From Zopfochytrium polystomum (taxonomy: Eukaryota > Chytridiomycota > Chytridiomycetes > Chytridiales > Chytridiaceae): a stretch of 32,584 nt of DNA. The position numbers and the translations under genes were made by a program. The notes under the pieces are model-generated. The model had not been told where the DNA came from, did no database searches, and saw only the letters and a program-made list of their open reading frames with translations. The stretch lies in NCBI GenBank assembly GCA_025765615.1, contig JAIVFJ010000492.1, forward strand, positions 1 to 32,584. The letters run 5' to 3'. Shown piece by piece: positions 28,681 to 32,584 of this stretch (its first letter is position 1; each line of letters starts with the position of its first letter).

Positions 28681-29329
28681 CTGACGATCGTTCTTCGTTC
28701 TGAATTTTTTTTATACATCGAGCCAGCGTGCCCTCCACCTGCTGGCCGTTTCTCTCGTCGCTGGATCCCTCTCTGGGCCGCCCTGTTTGCTCGGGGGCTG
28801 TTCATGTAACTTCGAAACCCGACAACCTTGGCGGAACAGCGAAATCCAATTTTCTCGGCAACGGCATTTTTGTTAGGGCCATCCAATCAAGTCCATGGTT
28901 GCTCTCCAACCGGAGCTTAGGGTGGCCCGTATTACAAAAGGATTGAACAGACACTTAATCCTTTGAAAGAGAAACGTGCCCATTTTCCATCGTAACGAGT
29001 AGAAGAGCGCAACTAAAAATGATCCAAGTGTGAAGCTTTTTGATTTGTTGTGGCTGTGCCAATTCGTGTGGCTGTGCCAATTCGCGAATGCGGCCAAATT
29101 CGCTGGACAGTTTTGTCAGGATCGTGTGTTCAAGGCACAGTGACACCTGCGCCAACCCACATGTGTTGAGAAAAGCGACCCCCTGTGACATCCATACTGT
29201 TTGATCGCAGTAATTTGGGGGGGAGCATGCGCTTCCAGGACTTGCTTGTTGAACGAAATCAGAAAAAATTCTCCCCTAAAAGTATCAGATGTGAAACGCA
29301 AGCACATACTGGGAGACTGCACAAACAAA
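28681..29329. other. Downstream flank without recognised gene; 18-bp tandem repeat
   Basis: No conserved frame. It holds two copies of GTGGCTGTGCCAATTCG in tandem at 29050-29085, and a G-run (TTTGGGGGGGAGCATGC, about 29212-29228) that looks like a polypurine tract on the plus strand. Confidence 0.5.
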
Positions 29330-29850
29330 AAATGGGGCACATATTGAACTTCACAGGTAAAGAAAATGAGGCAAAGTAATGAAAAGGAACAAAGAAGAAA
29401 ACTTCACAGATAAGAAAAACAAATCAGAGGTAAGAAAAGAAACAAAGGCCAATGCAACTCAAATGGTATTCACTGAGAGCAGCTGAGAGAGATTTTGTAA
29501 TATAGTCTGCAGGCTGTTCCCCTCCAGCAATCCATTCAAGCCATACTACTTGTTCTTCCACAAGTTCAAATATAATGATACTTTACCATGATATGCTTTG
29601 ACCGATTGGTGTAAAGATCATTTGAACTGAGGTTGATCACACTGTCTTGTCAGTGTAGATGACAAGAGGAGTTGGAGACAGAAGTTGAAGTGGAGAGTAG
29701 AGTTGGGATAGTGCCTTAAGTTCTCATCCCAGTTCAGGCACAGCTACATATTCAGCTTCCTGTGGTGACAGCATTACAGTGCTGCTCCGAACAGATGTCC
29801 AACTAATAGCTGTTCCTCCAAATAGGACAGAGTAGCCAAGCTGTGATTTC
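29330..29850 (-). pseudogene. Copia-B RNase H remnant, inverted copy
   Basis: Reverse complement of the sequence at 22640-23175, running from the RNase H GGTAISW region (near 29800) through SKHIMVKYHY (near 29585) to the post-pol sequence ending CAATATGTGCCCC (near 29335). Similarity stops there, before the LTR. Frames are broken in the same general way as in the plus-strand copy. Confidence 0.85.
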
Positions 29851-30425
29851 GAGAACCCAAATATGGATCTTCATCCGTTGCTGGCTGGGATCCTTGCTGA
29901 AGGCACCAAGATATGAAACTGCTGCGACAAGGTCTGGTCGCGTGTGTGTGTTGCAAGGTAGTTGATGACATCAAGGATTGCCTGTCACAGTCTCTGATCT
30001 GCAGTTGCTTCGTCGACCCTATGTGGTTGAACTGTTCCATGTGAATTGGCACATAAAATATGCTGTTGAGATATGTGTTGCTGATATCAACTGCGTCAGT
30101 GTCCCAGTTGATTCAGGCAGCCATTTCAGTGAGTTAACAAAGACTATTGATTTGGACAAGAGGGAGTGAGTTCCTGAATATCAATGCAATGACACGAAGT
30201 TGGGCCCTTAGCCATGAGCTGTGCATAGAAGCACTCAATCCTGCTGTCTTCACAAAGTTTGACCTTGTAGACCCATTTGTTCCAGATTATGTTGACATTG
30301 GTGAGTTGTTCTATTACTTCAAAGACTGCCGACATGGCTTCTCCACAAGTTTGGGGATTGGGACATGTTGTGTTTGTCAGGTAGGTTGGCCCAGAACGTG
30401 TACGCTTCGCTGAGTTGTCAGGTGA
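29851..30425 (-). pseudogene. Copia-B reverse transcriptase remnant with internal deletion
   Basis: On the minus strand the product reads EAMSAVFEVIEQLTNVNIIW then NKWVYKVKLCEDSRIECFYA and QLMAKG, the conserved start of copia RT (KWVFKVK...IERYKARLVAKG). After it comes VDISNTYLNSIFYVPIHMEQ, matching the LDVKTAFLNG...EEIYMEQP block. A frame with TRPDL-like and AVSYLGAFSKDPSQ-like sequence follows near 29900-29950, as in the segment just before RNase H. The catalytic YVDD block between is absent, indicating a deletion of several hundred bases near 29960-30000. Confidence 0.8.
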
Positions 30426-31119
30426 TGGTGAAGGTAATGTTGGTGATGAGGAGGTGGTTCTGTGTGAGACTATACCCTAGAGTGAGGGAAGCAAATAATA
30501 GGCTAAAACTAACTTTATTGGGCTGTTGTCTTGGGGTGTTTCAACCCTACTACTTGCCTTGTCCACGAAGTATCCCTACTGATCTGTCTAACAGGGGTCT
30601 CAAACACAAAGAATGAACATTCAGAGGGACAATCCTCTGAAGGATTGGTGCCAGAGCACCGATTACTCGTGTGGCTGAGGGCTGGTGCAAGGGGAAACAG
30701 AAGGGCGCTCCCCAGGGTGCAACACAACCGCAGAATAAAGAGAGAGAAGAGGGAAACGGGTACTTTTCATCTCAGGAACCTTATCTCAAATACAACAGGA
30801 GCAGTTAATAGCGGCTGGACAGACAGGTCGCGACCTAGCACCCCTCATCGCAGACGGTGCTGCGGGAGCCCTTGTTGTCGCCAGTGACGGGGGAGAGAGA
30901 GAGAAGGGAGTCGACTATATAGGGGTCAGAAGGTCCCCAGCAGGGAACTCGCACGAAAAAACACCTGCGATCGTCACACGCACACCACTGGGCTGCGTTG
31001 GCACAATCACTCAACCAACGGGATTTATCGCATTGCACTTGAACACATCTCACTCTCACAGCAATAGGACCGAGGCAGGCACTTGTAGATCGAACTCTCA
31101 GGTGTCGGGGGCCGTACAG
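30426..31119. other. No gene recognised; target of LTR 5
   Basis: No conserved frame. CTATATA at 30915-30921 gives a TATATAG on the minus strand next to a GA-rich run (30890-30910), which might be an old promoter. I see nothing firmer. Confidence 0.4.
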
Positions 31120-32177
31120 TGATGAAATCCCACCCAGGACTGGAGGGACTTGGTGTGTGTGGAGAGGAAGAGAGATAGAGGGAGAGCAGTGATGATGGAA
31201 AAGGAAGGGGGGTGAGAGGATGGAGAGAGGAGAGAGGAGTGAGTGGACAGAGAGGAAAGAGAGAGCAAATGGATTGGCTTGTTTTGCACTGGATTCTGTC
31301 AAAGCAGCAAGGAGGGGGTTGGATTCCTTGTTTGATCTTTGTGAGAGGTTGCTGCTTTTACTACTGCAGGTTGGAGCCATCAGAAAACAGAGGGAGCAGT
31401 GATCTGCACAGAGCAGGCCACAGAATGAGGTAAAACGGCTGAGCCTAACCCCCAGCCTGGGCTAAGTACCCATTCAGGGCTGAGTAGCACCACCCAGGGC
31501 TGGGCGTAACCCAGGGCTGAGTACCAACCAGGGCTGAGTACCACCTTGGGCTGAGTACCACCAAGAACCAATTTACTGCTTGTTTGAGAAACAGTTGCTT
31601 GTAAATTGGTTTGGTTGTTTCCAAATCAGGACGCTTGTTTGGGAAACAAGCCGCTTTTTCCTTGTTTTTAGAAATGCAATGATTGGTGCAATCTCTGGTT
31701 AGCTCAGTGTTTATGTCACTTTTAGAAATGCAGTGATTGGTGCAATTCCTGATTCCTAAATGCCTGTTGCATTGCTCAGATTGCACAGCACAGCAGAGGG
31801 CGGGGATTTCCAATGCAGAGAGCGGAATTCCGAAGCGGAGAGCGGAATTCCAGATCTGGGAGCGGAATTCCGACGCATGGGGCAGTGGTACACTGCTTCT
31901 GCATGCTTGCTGTGCTGTGTCACATGTGCAGAGTGCGTAGTTTGAGTGTTTTGTGCATGTTCTAATTGCATTGTTTCTACCGGTAGGATGAACAAAGCTA
32001 GAACAACAGCCACCTTTGCCTATCTCTTTTTATTGAGAACAGATTAGCCCTTCCAAGTGCCCCATTCAAGTTTTGAATCTACTGAGCCCTTCAAACCCCA
32101 TCCAATATGATTGGATGGAGTACTCAAAGGGATCATCAGTTACAGGCGTATTGTACCCCGTTGGTCAAATCTCAACA
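31120..32177 (-). repeat. Copia-A LTR 5, inverted, divergent, without TSD
   Basis: TGATGAAATCCC to CAAATCTCAACA on the plus strand, 1058 bp, with the full internal order of the family but more substitutions and fewer repeat units in both minisatellites. The TATA box is changed (TAGTAAAAG). Flanks TACAG (31115-31119) and TCCTC (32178-32182) do not match, so there is no recognisable target-site duplication. Confidence 0.92.
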
Positions 32178-32584
32178 TCCTCTGCCTCCTCAAAGAGATG
32201 GAAAACATCCTCAATGGCATCAGGAAGAGGTGGAGCCTCAGAGACGTCTTGACAAGTTCAAAGTCTTCAGAGGGATTAGAGGTCGCCTCAGCATACAGAC
32301 CAGAGGAACCTTTCTCGATGTTGTCGAGGGCACTGAGGAAGGACTCCACGTCTTCAGGCTCATACTTCTGTGCAACACTGAACATAGCAAGAAGGTTGTC
32401 AGGAGAGTTATGGAGATTCTCTGGGACAGGCAGCACTGGTGTAGTGGCCTCAGAGCCGTCCAAGCTGAATGGAATATGAAAGATACAGGCAACACAAGTT
32501 CCTGCTGCAATCTGTACCGGCTTCTGCTGCAAGCATAGCAGGGGTACGTAGAACCAGCGAGTTTCACCATCATGGTTTTGTAGG
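32178..32584 (-). CDS. Unidentified coding fragment upstream of LTR 5
   Basis: The minus strand from the window edge is open and coding-like: ETRWFYVPLLCLQQKPVQIA, then FHIPFSLDGSEATTPVLPVP, NLLAMFSVAQKYEPEDVESF and SEDFELVKTS. A neighbouring frame continues APPLPDAIEDVFHLFEEAED to the LTR edge, suggesting one indel near 32240. It abuts the 5' end of LTR 5. I recognise no domain; it may be a host exon or part of another element. Confidence 0.45.

Noticed and set aside
29212..29228. Plus-strand polypurine tract and LTR start after the host genes
   Set aside because: No pol sequence precedes it and no second copy of the following sequence is visible, so a G-run alone is not enough.

Overview
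This is a eukaryotic nuclear window, mostly transposable elements, with an island of host sequence near 25.4-28.7 kb. The clearest host gene resembles OSTF1 (osteoclast-stimulating factor 1: SH3 plus ankyrin repeats). It is cut into at least nine small exons by GT-AG introns of about 48-105 bp, one exon being only 15 nt. This fits an opisthokont or related protist, or a compact-genome animal; the sequence alone does not settle the species. I see no bacterial operons, rRNA genes or CRISPR arrays.

Layout. (1) 1-14864 is a cluster of one Ty1/copia family, here called Copia-A. It holds a frameshifted 3' part of one copy (1-1795); a shared LTR (1796-3034); a full-length internal region with gag, protease, integrase, reverse transcriptase and RNase H (3035-8709); and an LTR (8710-9884). 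Next come an inverted solo LTR (9909-11132) and a third, 5'-truncated copy with its own 3' LTR (11133-14864). The third copy is a tandem duplicate of 6199-9884. (2) 14865-15347 is a protease-region fragment of a different copia element. (3) 15348-17040 has no gene I recognise but carries pol III-like A-box and B-box pieces on the minus strand. (4) 17042-20207, minus strand, is the 3' half of a Ty3/gypsy chromovirus: integrase, GPY/F region, chromodomain and probable LTR. Its integrase carries an unusual open segment of roughly 280 residues. (5) 20200-21440, minus strand, encodes a broken exonuclease III/AP-endonuclease-type (EEP) protein exactly where the chromoviral RT would be expected. (6) 21500-24200 holds relics of a second copia family (Copia-B) and a Copia-A LTR piece. 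(7) 24490-24780, minus strand, is a PIF1-type helicase relic. (8) 25426-28680 is the host island: a long Ser/Pro-rich gene followed by the OSTF1-like gene. (9) 29330-30420, minus strand, is another Copia-B relic. (10) 31120-32177 is an inverted Copia-A LTR, followed by an unidentified minus-strand coding fragment running off the window.

A general caution: conserved coding regions (1-1795, the gag region, the OSTF1-like exons, the EEP region) are broken by 1-3 nt indels while residues and splice sites stay well conserved. That pattern suggests residual long-read consensus errors at least as much as pseudogene decay. The two 2.3-kb RT/RNase H frames are clean and nearly identical.

The observations most worth checking are the chimeric EEP plus chromodomain-integrase locus, the large integrase insertion, the 1.2-kb-arm LTR palindrome, and the T5/T6 tract whose original length is recorded by a target-site duplication.
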